In this document: in pieces, positions 1 through 6,982 of the stretch | Layout of the letters: every line of letters starts with the position of its first letter | Numbering within the stretch: the first letter of the stretch is position 1 | Assembly (NCBI GenBank): GCA_001821015.1 | Contig: MHRQ01000014.1 | Coordinates: 1-32,324, forward strand | From: Candidatus Taylorbacteria bacterium RIFCSPHIGHO2_02_FULL_46_13 | GTDB lineage: Bacteria > Patescibacteriota > Minisyncoccia > Phycocordibacterales > DSPV01 | DNA length: 32,324 nucleotides | Direction of reading: 5' to 3' | Notes under the pieces: generated by a model | Told to the model about the DNA's origin: nothing | Database searches by the model: none | Seen by the model: only the letters and a program-made list of their open reading frames with translations | Program-made: the position numbers and the translations under genes

Positions 1-108
1 ATTCAAATGGGTAAATTCAGTCATAGATTTATTCTACAAGTGTTCGGATTCAAAGGTAAATTTCCAAAGGCCTGCTTCTCTGAAGCGGTGCCAACAGAAA
101 GGTTAAAG

Positions 109-633
109 ATGAAAAAAGTGACAGTTTACGAGAGTACTTCACAACTAATAATTCTTGCAACGGGCGGAACCATTGATAAATCATACGGAGTTGGTGCGGG
201 AGTACGCGAACTTTCTTTTTCTTCCGAGTCCGCAATTACGGATATCTTGCGAGAAGTTCAAGCGGCGTTGGAATATCCTATAGTTCGACTCATGGCAAAA
301 GACAGTCTGGACATGAACGACACAGATCGAGCCACTATCGTAGCAATGTGCTCGGCTGTTCCCCAGCCTCGCGTCCTCATTACGCACGGAACCGACACGA
401 TGGATAAAACTGCCGCGGCAATCGCAGCACGACGAATCGCAAAGACTATTGTGCTAACCGGAGCTGGGCAACCTGCTGTCGTTAAGGGGACTGACGCGAA
501 CTTCAATGTGGGGTTCGCACTTAGCTCGGCTTTGTCGGCAAGCCGTGGTGTGTACATCGCGATGAATGCACGTCTCTATGTGTGGAACAAGTGCAAGAAG
601 AATGAAGTCACCGGGGTTTTCGAACCCACTTGA
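109..633 (+). CDS. Single-domain asparaginase-like protein (N-terminal domain only)
   Basis: The 174-residue product matches the N-terminal domain of type I/II L-asparaginases, which hydrolyse asparagine to aspartate and ammonia. The first nucleophile motif TGGTID (Thr21) and the second motif HGTDTM (Thr95-Asp96) are present, as is the LTGAGQP segment; the sequence ends just after the strand and basic stretch that close this domain (NKCKKN). The C-terminal domain of the usual ~330-residue enzyme is absent, and the reading frame stops cleanly 17 bases before a terminator hairpin. I chose the ATG at 109 because a GAAAGG Shine-Dalgarno lies just upstream and the preceding in-frame residues (from 7) do not resemble the family. 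Whether a single domain is active, or needs a partner to complete the site, cannot be read from the sequence. A natural short family member is more likely than a pseudogene because no motif is damaged. Confidence 0.75.
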   Translation: MKKVTVYESTSQLIILATGGTIDKSYGVGAGVRELSFSSESAITDILREVQAALEYPIVRLMAKDSLDMNDTDRATIVAMCSAVPQPRVLITHGTDTMDKTAAAIAARRIAKTIVLTGAGQPAVVKGTDANFNVGFALSSALSASRGVYIAMNARLYVWNKCKKNEVTGVFEPT

Positions 634-649
634 CACAGGATGTAAAACC

Positions 650-683
650 AAGCCGCGGGCTTCTACGGCACCGCGGCTTTTTT
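650..683 (+). terminator. Intrinsic terminator after the asparaginase gene
   Basis: Nine-base-pair stem (AAGCCGCGG at 650-658 with CCGCGGCTT at 671-679) followed by a run of six T. It closes the first transcription unit. Confidence 0.85.
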
Positions 684-734
684 GTTGGCGAAAAGATGGT
701 ACAATTTTTCCCATGCATACTGTTGTTTCAAAAG

Positions 735-757
735 CCTTAAACTCTAAGCCCTAAGCT
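735..757 (+). repeat. CYCTAAG heptad repeat abutting the SMC start codon
   Basis: Three consecutive heptads (CCTTAAA, CTCTAAG, CCCTAAG) followed by CT and then the ATG. The same heptads occur immediately upstream of trmD at 6126-6153. No Shine-Dalgarno is visible within the repeat. Confidence 0.6.
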
Positions 758-3010
758 ATGTACCTCAAGTCCCTGGAGCTCTCTGGTTTTAAGTCTTTTG
801 CCAAAAAGACTGTTTTAGATTTTAACTCGCGAATTACCGGAATTGTTGGCCCTAATGGATCGGGTAAATCAAACGTAGCTGAAGCCTTTCAGTTCGTTTT
901 AGGCGAGCAATCAATCAAATCGCTTCGTGGAAAGCGCGGGGAGGACCTTATTTTCAACGGCTCAAAGACTATTGGGCGACAAAATCGTGGTGCAGTTAAA
1001 GTGACGCTGGATAATTCCAAGCGTTTATTAAATCTTGATTTTGATGAGGTGGTGTTTGAGCGTGTCGTGCATCGCGATAACAACAACGAATATTTAATAA
1101 ATGGCAGCGCTGTGCGCTTGAAGGACGTGATTGAGCTGCTCGCTCAAGCACATATGGGTCCGACGGGGCATCACATCATTTCACAAGGTGAAGCAGACCG
1201 TATTTTGAATGCTAACCTCAAGGAGAGACGTTTGATGGTTGAGGATGCGCTTGGCCTCAAATCGTATCAATACAAGCGTGCGGAAAGCGAACGTAAGCTT
1301 GAACGTACCCGTGAGAATATGTCCCAGGTAGAATCCCTCCGCCGTGAGCTTGCCCCCCATGTGAAATTCTTGCGCAAACAGGTAGAGAAAATTGAGAAGG
1401 CCAAAGAGTTACAGAAAGAACTGGTGGTTCTGTATCGTGAGTACCTTTCGTATGAGCACACCTATCTTGATGGCGAGTGGCAAGCATTACACAGAGATGA
1501 AAAGATACCCAAAGAAAAATTACAGATTCTTGAAAAAGAATTGACGCGAGCGAAAGCTGTCCTGGAAAAATCGCTGGGGCACGACAACAAGAGCGCCCAT
1601 GTGCTTGAATGTGAGCAGACCTTGCGTGATTTACGCACTCAAAAAGACGAGCTTGTCCGGGATGCGGGGCGTCTTGAGGGCGCACTTCTAAGCGAACAGC
1701 GACGACTAAAGAAACAATATGACCTTGCGAAAGTGCAGGAGTCGCGTACCGTGCCGCTTAAGGATGTGAGGAATCTAACAAGCGAAGTGGAGGATAAAAT
1801 TTCCCGAGCCGAGCGTGCGGGCGAGCTTTCCTTAATGAAGGCTATTTTATCTGAACTTAAAACCCTTCTTGTATCTTTTGTAAAGCGCTTTGAGTCTCTT
1901 GCGGATTTGGATACCTCGGCCGATGCCGAGGCGGAAATTACGCGCTTGAAATCAGAACGGGAAGTGTTGCAAGAGCGTATTGAAGGACTCATGCACAAGC
2001 AAAGTATTGCAGAAGCGCAGTATGAGAAGTTGCGAGTGGATATTGAGAAAGAGAAAGATGGGGGGCACGATGCCGAACGGGAAATATTCAAGATTGTAGC
2101 GGAACAAAATGAGTTGCGCGGAGAGATCAATCTCTTAAAGTCTCGCGAAGAACGTTTACGTATGGAACAAGAGGAATATGCGCGTGAGTTAAAAGAGGCC
2201 GAGGTTCTTGTCGGTCCCGATGTTCTGAAAAATGTTAATAATGCCGATGAATCTGGCGAAGTTTCAGAACAGCGCTCAGTGCAACATGAGCGCCGTCGTC
2301 ATTTGGAAAAAATGAAAATTCGCCTTGAAGAGCTTGGTGGCGGAGGAAGCGAGGAAGTGCTGAAAGAATATCAGGATGCTGCGGATCGCGATACATTTTT
2401 AGAGCGTGAGGTAGGGGATTTAGAACAATCGGCCGCTTCGCTTGAACAGTTGATTAAGGAGCTCACCGAGAGACTAGATTTTGAATTTAGGGAAGGGGTG
2501 CGGAAAATCAATACCCAATTTGAAGAATTTTTTAAACTGATGTTTGGCGGTGGGCACGCAAGTCTCTCGGTGGTTCGTCCGGAAAAACGTAAGCGGGTGG
2601 ATGCAGAGGAACTTTTGGATGAGGGTACTGAAGCGCCTGCTGAAGAAGAGGTGCAAGAAGGAATAGATATTAGTGTGAATTTGCCGCACAAAAAAGCGCA
2701 TAGTTTGGAAATGCTTTCTGGGGGCGAGCGTGCGCTTACCTCAATAGCTCTTTTGTTTGCGATTTCTCAAGTGAATCCTCCACCGTTTATTGTATTAGAC
2801 GAGACCGACGCGGCGCTTGATGAGGCAAATTCGCGCAAATACGGCGACATGATTGAAAATCTTTCCAAATACTCACAGCTTGTTTTAATTACTCACAATC
2901 GCGAAACCATGTCTCGCGCAGGGGTGCTCTATGGTGTTACGATGGGTCAGGATGGCGTGTCTAAACTGCTTTCCATTCAGTTTGAGGAGGCAGTTAAGGT
3001 CGCGAAGTAA
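758..3010 (+). CDS. smc: SMC-family chromosome segregation ATPase, short form
   Basis: ABC-type ATPase of the SMC family, which organises and segregates chromosomes. Residues 1-170 form the N-terminal head with Walker A GPNGSGKSN (31-39); residues 650-720 hold the signature LSGGE (653-657), Walker B and D-loop LDETDAALDEAN (680-691) and the H-loop THN. Between them lie charged heptad-like coiled coils, and the stretch FGGGHASL marks the return to the head. Total length is 750 residues against about 1150-1200 for canonical bacterial SMC. I see no glycine-rich hinge domain in the middle; residues about 320-400 merely interrupt the coil. The ATG at 758 begins the typical MYLKSLELSGFKSF strand. 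The next gene starts 15 bases downstream, so the two are probably cotranscribed. RecN and SbcC are less likely because the head sequence is SMC-like. Confidence 0.88.
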   Translation: MYLKSLELSGFKSFAKKTVLDFNSRITGIVGPNGSGKSNVAEAFQFVLGEQSIKSLRGKRGEDLIFNGSKTIGRQNRGAVKVTLDNSKRLLNLDFDEVVFERVVHRDNNNEYLINGSAVRLKDVIELLAQAHMGPTGHHIISQGEADRILNANLKERRLMVEDALGLKSYQYKRAESERKLERTRENMSQVESLRRELAPHVKFLRKQVEKIEKAKELQKELVVLYREYLSYEHTYLDGEWQALHRDEKIPKEKLQILEKELTRAKAVLEKSLGHDNKSAHVLECEQTLRDLRTQKDELVRDAGRLEGALLSEQRRLKKQYDLAKVQESRTVPLKDVRNLTSEVEDKISRAERAGELSLMKAILSELKTLLVSFVKRFESLADLDTSADAEAEITRLKSEREVLQERIEGLMHKQSIAEAQYEKLRVDIEKEKDGGHDAEREIFKIVAEQNELRGEINLLKSREERLRMEQEEYARELKEAEVLVGPDVLKNVNNADESGEVSEQRSVQHERRRHLEKMKIRLEELGGGGSEEVLKEYQDAADRDTFLEREVGDLEQSAASLEQLIKELTERLDFEFREGVRKINTQFEEFFKLMFGGGHASLSVVRPEKRKRVDAEELLDEGTEAPAEEEVQEGIDISVNLPHKKAHSLEMLSGGERALTSIALLFAISQVNPPPFIVLDETDAALDEANSRKYGDMIENLSKYSQLVLITHNRETMSRAGVLYGVTMGQDGVSKLLSIQFEEAVKVAK

Positions 3011-3025
3011 TATATAATTCAGACT

Positions 3026-3655
3026 ATGAACATAGAACATATTCCACAACCTGAAGATTCTTCGGAAGACGATGGGGCAGTTTCTTTTTCCCAGGAAGGC
3101 GGTGAGAATGTTATCTTTGACAAAACGTCGGCAGATGAAAGGAAGGAAGAAATAGACAAAGAACAACAAGAGCGCGACAAACAGTTGCTCGAAAAGTTAA
3201 AAGACAGACCCGATATGGTTGAACGGCTAAGAGAGGAATTGAAGGTTGAGAATGACCCCTTGCAGAAAAAAAGCTCGCGCCAGTTGCTTTTGCGAAATAT
3301 TTCCAATGCGTTTAAAGAAACGATGGAAGAGTCTCATACTATACTGGAAATGAACCCGGGAAGCCTCTATTCTATTTTCAAGAACGCCGACGAAAAACAA
3401 GTTGAGTACTGGATCTTGCAGATTTTGGAAGGCTACCAAGAATTGGATGCAACAGAGAAAGAACGAAGGGCCTTAGGATTACGCGGGTTGAGCACATTGG
3501 TTAATCGGGATTATTTTATATCTACCGCTTCAAAATATTTGCCCGAGCTTGGGATAGATTTGGACACGTCGAAAACCACAGTTGTGTCAGTAGTTTCTTC
3601 TTCAAAAAAATCGGGATTCTTTTCTAAGATAAAAAAATTATTCGGAGGAAGATAG
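3026..3655 (+). CDS. Hypothetical acidic/coiled protein cotranscribed with smc
   Basis: The 209-residue protein is not recognised. Residues 1-45 are acidic and probably disordered, residues 35-85 are rich in E, K, Q and R and predict a coiled coil, and the middle (about 90-185) looks like a helical globular domain. The last 16 residues are basic with spaced phenylalanines (GFFSKIKKLFGG), which could be an amphipathic membrane- or nucleic-acid-binding helix. The gene starts 15 bases after the SMC stop and probably shares its mRNA. ScpA and ScpB would be the expected SMC partners, but I see no kleisin or winged-helix signature, so a partner role is only suggested by position. Confidence 0.65.
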   Translation: MNIEHIPQPEDSSEDDGAVSFSQEGGENVIFDKTSADERKEEIDKEQQERDKQLLEKLKDRPDMVERLREELKVENDPLQKKSSRQLLLRNISNAFKETMEESHTILEMNPGSLYSIFKNADEKQVEYWILQILEGYQELDATEKERRALGLRGLSTLVNRDYFISTASKYLPELGIDLDTSKTTVVSVVSSSKKSGFFSKIKKLFGGR

Positions 3656-3659
3656 TCAA

Positions 3660-3692
3660 GAAAAAACACCGTCACAGGAGCGTGGCGGTGTT
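3660..3692 (-). terminator. Terminator of the minus-strand orphan gene
   Basis: Eleven-base-pair stem with one G-T pair (3665-3675 with 3682-3692) and loop AGGAGC. The A-run at 3661-3666 becomes a U-run on the minus strand, so it terminates minus-strand transcription; it lies between two convergent genes. Confidence 0.75.
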
Positions 3693-3697
3693 CGTGG

Positions 3698-3717
3698 CGA
3701 GCCTCATATGAGGCTCG
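3698..3717. repeat. Perfect 20-bp palindrome at the gene end
   Basis: CGAGCCTCAT and its exact reverse complement meet at a CATATG centre. It overlaps the stop region of the minus-strand orphan gene and precedes the terminator hairpin. Confidence 0.6.
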
Positions 3718-4018
3718 TTCCTACGGCAAGTTGAGACTCAGCCGTCATGTTCTGAGCGAGCAAGAGAAGGTTTTCTTGGAGCACCAAAAACTTTTTGATT
3801 TTCTCGATCTGGTGAATACCGAGAGACAATTCGTACTCCACCTCGTCGTCGCGCCAGTGGAAGTTCTTGAAACGCTCGCAGCGTATGGTATTGTCGCACC
3901 TAAGTAACAGGATTTTTTCTGATGGAATAACAACGCGGTACATTGTTTTTTCCACGATTCTGCCGGTGCTGTTAATCTCCGCCCTAACCGTTTTTGGGGT
4001 AAGTAGGATGCATGTCAT
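3704..4018 (-). CDS. Hypothetical 104-aa protein
   Basis: No family is recognised. The 104 residues are mixed alpha/beta in character, with a hydrophobic segment near 35-40 and a helix-rich, leucine-rich C-terminus (residues 70-92); no signal peptide or zinc motif is seen. It is nevertheless very likely a real gene, because every part of a transcription unit is present: a consensus minus-strand promoter (TTGACT-N17-TATAAT, 4079-4107), a strong GGAGG Shine-Dalgarno nine bases before the ATG at 4018, and an intrinsic terminator after the stop. The same frame stays open further upstream, but that would place the start beyond the promoter and inside rpsP. It is divergent to rpsP. Confidence 0.7.
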   Translation of the reverse strand: MTCILLTPKTVRAEINSTGRIVEKTMYRVVIPSEKILLLRCDNTIRCERFKNFHWRDDEVEYELSLGIHQIEKIKKFLVLQENLLLLAQNMTAESQLAVGTSLI

Positions 4019-4078
4019 ATGTCCTTTCCTCCATATGGGGTTTTTGTGTGCTACTGCTTGCGCAGTTGTTCTAAGAGC

Positions 4079-4107
4079 ATTATACCGTGTATTGATATTT
4101 AAGTCAA
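4079..4107 (-). promoter_or_regulatory. Promoter of the minus-strand 104-aa gene
   Basis: On the minus strand TTGACT (4102-4107) is followed after 17 bases by TATAAT (4079-4084). The -35 box is only seven bases from the divergent -35 box of the rpsP promoter. Confidence 0.8.
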
Positions 4108-4114
4108 GGGGTAT

Positions 4115-4143
4115 TTGACTGCCTTTGGAACTTCTGCTAGCAT
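4115..4143 (+). promoter_or_regulatory. rpsP promoter with leaderless geometry
   Basis: TTGACT (4115-4120), 17-base spacer, TAGCAT (4138-4143). The expected transcription start (4149-4151) falls within a few bases of the rpsP ATG at 4152, so the mRNA would have essentially no 5' leader. Confidence 0.75.
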
Positions 4144-4151
4144 AGCAAATT

Positions 4152-4571
4152 ATGCTTAGAATTAGATTACAGAGAGTGGGGCGAAAGAATATTCCGACAT
4201 TTCGGATTGTTTTGACTGATTCAAAAAATTCCACCAAGAGCGGAAGGTATTTAGAGGTGCTCGGTTCCTACGACCCAGTCAACGACGTAAAAGAAATTAA
4301 AGAAGACCGCGTCAAATACTGGATGTCAAAAGGAGCCAAACCAACCGACACGCTTCACAATTTCCTTGTAGAGAAAAAAATTATCACGGGCAAAAAAATA
4401 AACGTTCTCCCGCGCAAGAGTCCTGTCAAAAAAGAAGAGGCTCCGGTAGTGGCCGCGCAAGCGCCTGCAACATCTACTGAGGTAACAGCACGTGAAGAAA
4501 AACCAGTTGAAGCTAAAGCGGAGACGTCCAAAGAGGAGCCTGTCACTGTAGCCGAACCGCCTAAAGCCTAA
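4152..4571 (+). CDS. rpsP: 30S ribosomal protein S16
   Basis: Ribosomal protein S16, a small-subunit assembly protein that binds 16S rRNA. Residues 1-80 carry the family sequence, starting MLRIRLQRVGRK and containing the GSYDP turn. Residues 82-139 form an extension rich in A, E, K, P and T without obvious fold, longer than in most S16 proteins (80-90 residues). The gene is preceded by its own promoter and lacks a Shine-Dalgarno, consistent with a leaderless mRNA. A 40-bp near-palindrome follows 29 bases after the stop. Confidence 0.97.
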   Translation: MLRIRLQRVGRKNIPTFRIVLTDSKNSTKSGRYLEVLGSYDPVNDVKEIKEDRVKYWMSKGAKPTDTLHNFLVEKKIITGKKINVLPRKSPVKKEEAPVVAAQAPATSTEVTAREEKPVEAKAETSKEEPVTVAEPPKA

Positions 4572-4600
4572 CTAATTTTCTTGTACTGACCTAAAATCAA

Positions 4601-4640
4601 TGTATACTAACTTTACGCTATAGCGGAAAGGTAGTATACA
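4601..4640. repeat. 40-bp near-perfect palindrome centred on GCTATAGC
   Basis: The outer arms TGTATACTA and TAGTATACA match exactly, and 18 of 20 positions pair around a CGCTATAGCG centre. It lies in the 259-base gap between rpsP and the KH gene and has no T-run, so it is not an ordinary terminator. Two other palindromes in the window share the GCTATAGC centre (24805-24838, 29744-29795). Confidence 0.75.
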
Positions 4641-4730
4641 TACGTGTTTTCGTTACATCTGTATTTGGAAACTACAAGACCTTCTATTTTTACGATGTCA
4701 AAATCTACTGCCGGGCCGTGAGTGAGTGGG

Positions 4731-4759
4731 TTGACGTATTTTAGAGGGAGTGCTAGAGT
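4731..4759 (+). promoter_or_regulatory. Promoter of the KH-domain gene
   Basis: TTGACG (4731-4736), 17-base spacer, TAGAGT (4754-4759). It predicts a leader of about 65 nt before the ATG at 4831. Confidence 0.6.
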
Positions 4760-4830
4760 AGTTTTAGCAGTAAGAACATTCGGTCGAGACTGCAGAATTA
4801 CCAAATTACCAAAAAGATTTAAAGAATGCT

Positions 4831-5145
4831 ATGAACGAACAGGATGTCCAATTTCTGGAGTATGTTGTGAAAGCACTGGTTGACAATCCGAACGATGTGA
4901 AAATCGAACGGACAGTTGACGAGATGGGAGTGCTCTTGAAGCTCTCCATCAACCCTGCCGACATGGGTAAAGTTATCGGTCGCATGGGCAATACCGCCAA
5001 AGCTATTCGTACGCTCTTGAGAGTTGTGGGTATGAAGAACAACGCACGCGTTAATCTCAAGATTAACGAACCGGAAGGTGCGGCGCCGCGCGAAAGCAAG
5101 GCCACCAAGACGGTAGATGAAGCAATGGCGGATCTCAAACTCTAA
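4831..5145 (+). CDS. khpA: KH-domain RNA-binding protein (KhpA/YlqC family)
   Basis: Small KH-domain RNA-binding protein of the KhpA family, which in other bacteria binds many transcripts and often pairs with KhpB. The KH nucleic-acid loop is clear: GKVIGRMG at residues 46-53 with the invariant GxxG, followed by the helix TAKAIRTLL. The family usually has about 75-80 residues; this one has 104, with a C-terminal extension rich in A, E and K. It lies downstream of rpsP, a common neighbourhood (rpsP-khpA-rimM-trmD in many bacteria); rimM is not visible here and trmD is about 1 kb further on. A bidirectional terminator follows. Confidence 0.88.
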   Translation: MNEQDVQFLEYVVKALVDNPNDVKIERTVDEMGVLLKLSINPADMGKVIGRMGNTAKAIRTLLRVVGMKNNARVNLKINEPEGAAPRESKATKTVDEAMADLKL

Positions 5146-5185
5146 GAGCTTTGAGCTTAATGCGTAGGGTTTAAAGAAAAAATCA

Positions 5186-5225
5186 AAAGCAAAAACCGTG
5201 CGATATATCGCACGGTTTTTGCTTT
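5186..5225 (+). terminator. Perfectly symmetric terminator after khpA
   Basis: Twenty-base-pair perfect inverted repeat (5186-5205 with 5206-5225), GC-rich at the centre and ending in TTTTT, preceded by A-runs. It could act in either direction. Confidence 0.8.
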
Positions 5226-5289
5226 GACAGAAGCGGTCGTGGTTGTTCAAAGTCTAAACGCTCGCGTGCTTACACACAGGCGTTTTTTG

Positions 5290-5318
5290 TTGACTATTCT
5301 ACAAAATAGTTTTAATCT
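5290..5318 (+). promoter_or_regulatory. Promoter of the dapB-like gene
   Basis: TTGACT (5290-5295), 17-base spacer, TAATCT (5313-5318), giving a leader of about 33 nt that ends in an AAAGGA Shine-Dalgarno. A small hairpin with a T-run (5257-5286) lies just upstream. Confidence 0.65.
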
Positions 5319-5357
5319 TGCGCCAGAAACCTCAACAACAAAAAGAAAGGAATAGTA

Positions 5358-6026
5358 ATGAACATTGTCGTATGTGGTCACGGTGCGTTTGCAAAGGAGA
5401 TTATTGCCCTTTGTACTGAAAAGAACATCAGGGCGGGGCGTTCTGATGACGAAAGAAACTTCTGCTCTAACTGTGTTGCGATCCATTGCGGTACAGGGCG
5501 TCAACTTGAGGGTTTCTTGGGCGACTGCGGCAGATTCGGAATACCAGTTATCCAAGCTTCAAGTGGCCAAAAGTTGCCGGACGACCTACCATGTCCCGTT
5601 ATTGATGCCCCCAATTTGGCATTGCCAGTCGTGCAGTTTTTGAAAGGCTTGCTCGCGTTTGTGGTGGGCTTTGAGCATCTGGGTCTGGCAAAATGTCTTG
5701 TTGAGTCCCATCAGCACACCAAGAAGAGCGTTCCGGAAACTGCCCGGCGCATGGCAGATGCCATCTGTATACCACAGGCTGATATTCATTCGGTCCGGGA
5801 TGATTATCTCCAAGAAAGCCTCGGCGTTCCGCACGAACATCTCGGACGACATGGCTATCACTGGATTAAGTTTGTTGGCGATGGTATTGAAATTGGTCTT
5901 TCCACTAAGGTCAATGGCCTGCGGCCGTATGCGCTCGGCGCGCTCCACATTGCCGAGAACGCTCTTGCGCTCCACGCAAAGGGGGCACTTGCAAACGGAC
6001 TTCATCCCGTTTCAGAGTTCATCTAA
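5358..6026 (+). CDS. dapB: 4-hydroxy-tetrahydrodipicolinate reductase-like protein
   Basis: Resembles DapB, which reduces hydroxy-tetrahydrodipicolinate with NAD(P)H in the diaminopimelate/lysine pathway. The N-terminal strand and glycine turn IVVCGHGAFAKEI fit a shortened dinucleotide-binding loop; HCGTGRQL (residues 43-50) and the APNLALPV segment match conserved DapB positions; and VESHQHTKKSVPETARRM corresponds to the catalytic His and substrate-binding Lys region. At 222 residues it is 30-50 residues shorter than typical DapB. The ATG at 5358 has an AAAGGA Shine-Dalgarno. No other lysine or peptidoglycan-precursor gene is in the window. Another small dehydrogenase of the DapB fold is possible. 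Confidence 0.75.
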   Translation: MNIVVCGHGAFAKEIIALCTEKNIRAGRSDDERNFCSNCVAIHCGTGRQLEGFLGDCGRFGIPVIQASSGQKLPDDLPCPVIDAPNLALPVVQFLKGLLAFVVGFEHLGLAKCLVESHQHTKKSVPETARRMADAICIPQADIHSVRDDYLQESLGVPHEHLGRHGYHWIKFVGDGIEIGLSTKVNGLRPYALGALHIAENALALHAKGALANGLHPVSEFI

Positions 6027-6044
6027 ATCAGGTAGTGTATCTGT

Positions 6045-6076
6045 AAACAGCTGGTATCACATACTCGCTGTTTTTT
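6045..6076 (+). terminator. Terminator after the dapB-like gene
   Basis: Stem AAACAGC (6045-6051) with GCTGTTT (6067-6073), continuing into a T-run. Confidence 0.7.
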
Positions 6077-6080
6077 CTTG

Positions 6081-6110
6081 CCCGCACACTAACACGTGTC
6101 AGTGTGCGGG
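6081..6110. repeat. 30-bp near-perfect inverted repeat
   Basis: CCCGCACACT and its exact complement flank a central ACACGTGT; 14 of 15 positions pair. It is a second hairpin right behind the dapB terminator, without a T-run of its own, and may insulate trmD. Confidence 0.6.
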
Positions 6111-6125
6111 ACTTGCCTTCTAAAG

Positions 6126-6153
6126 TCCTAAGCCCTAAGCTCTAAGTATAAAG
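6126..6153 (+). repeat. CYCTAAG heptad repeat upstream of trmD
   Basis: Tandem heptads TCCTAAG, CCCTAAG, CTCTAAG and the degenerate TATAAAG end five bases before the trmD ATG, mirroring the arrangement upstream of smc. Confidence 0.65.
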
Positions 6154-6157
6154 CTAT

Positions 6158-6856
6158 ATGGTATTTCATATTGTTACCTTGTTCCCGGGCGCATTTAAAT
6201 CCTATTTGGGGGAGTCTGTTGTCGCACGTGCGATTAGAGAAAAGAGAATTGCGGTGAAGTTTTATAATCCACGGGACTATACGAAAGACAAATGGGCGCG
6301 AGTGGATCGTAGACCTTACGGCGGGGGTCCCGGCATGGTGCTTGAGGCGCCGGCATTTGTAAAAGCGATAGATTTCATTCATTCTAATATTCTCAAGAAT
6401 ATGAGAATGAAAAGAGGAGACAAATCAAAGAAATCCAAACCAGCGATCAAGACGATAATTTTTTCGGCCAATGGGAAAGAGTTTACTAATGTGTACGCGA
6501 AGAATGCATCTCAAAAATTCACCGACCTTGTTCTCGTTTGTGGTCGCTACGAGGGAATAGATGCGCGGGTTAAGAAGATTTTTAAGGCGCAGGAACTGTC
6601 AGTCGGCCCCTATATACTGACCGGTGGGGAATTGCCTGCCATGATTGTCCTTGACGCAGTTGCACGGCAAATCGAAGGGGTGCTTGGCAATTTTGATTCG
6701 GTTGAAGAAAGGCGCACCGCTTCGTCCGAGGTCTACACGCGCCCAGAAATTTTTAAGTACAAAGGCAAATTCTATCGCGTCCCCAAGATTCTTCTCTCCG
6801 GCCACCACCAAAAAATGGAGGCGTGGAAACAAAAACGTTCAAGACACGGTAAGTGA
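6158..6856 (+). CDS. trmD: tRNA (guanine-N1-)-methyltransferase TrmD
   Basis: TrmD methylates G37 of tRNAs with S-adenosylmethionine, which prevents +1 frameshifting. The 232-residue sequence carries the PYGGGPGM loop (53-60), the trefoil-knot SAM site VCGRYEGID (128-136), the GPYILTGGELPAM segment (151-163) and the C-terminal tRNA-binding helix ending in basic residues. A lysine-rich insertion at about 79-98 precedes the strand that normally begins the knot. The start is the ATG at 6158, next to the TATAAAG heptad; no strong Shine-Dalgarno is seen. The last 26 codons recur, diverged, at 9741-9821, and a shorter remnant lies at 8603-8644. A 25-bp palindrome begins four bases after the stop. 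Confidence 0.97.
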   Translation: MVFHIVTLFPGAFKSYLGESVVARAIREKRIAVKFYNPRDYTKDKWARVDRRPYGGGPGMVLEAPAFVKAIDFIHSNILKNMRMKRGDKSKKSKPAIKTIIFSANGKEFTNVYAKNASQKFTDLVLVCGRYEGIDARVKKIFKAQELSVGPYILTGGELPAMIVLDAVARQIEGVLGNFDSVEERRTASSEVYTRPEIFKYKGKFYRVPKILLSGHHQKMEAWKQKRSRHGK

Positions 6857-6860
6857 GCAC

Positions 6861-6885
6861 CATGTCAAGGTTCAACCTTGACATG
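6861..6885. repeat. 25-bp palindrome with AAGGTTCAACCTT core
   Basis: Twelve-base arms (CATGTCAAGGTT and its exact complement) around a single C, directly after the trmD stop. It shares arm length, single-C centre and 13-bp core with 31434-31458. Confidence 0.75.
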
Positions 6886-6982
6886 TCCTATAGGGTAGCG
6901 AATAAAGATAAAATATACTAGAATTAATGAAGTCCGCAGATTATAAAAAGACTTAGACCCCCATTTTAGATACGATAAAATT

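Noticed and set aside
4613..4804. Minus-strand frame of 63 codons between rpsP and khpA
   Set aside because: It would need a TTG start without a Shine-Dalgarno, overlaps the plus-strand khpA promoter and ends inside the 40-bp palindrome.
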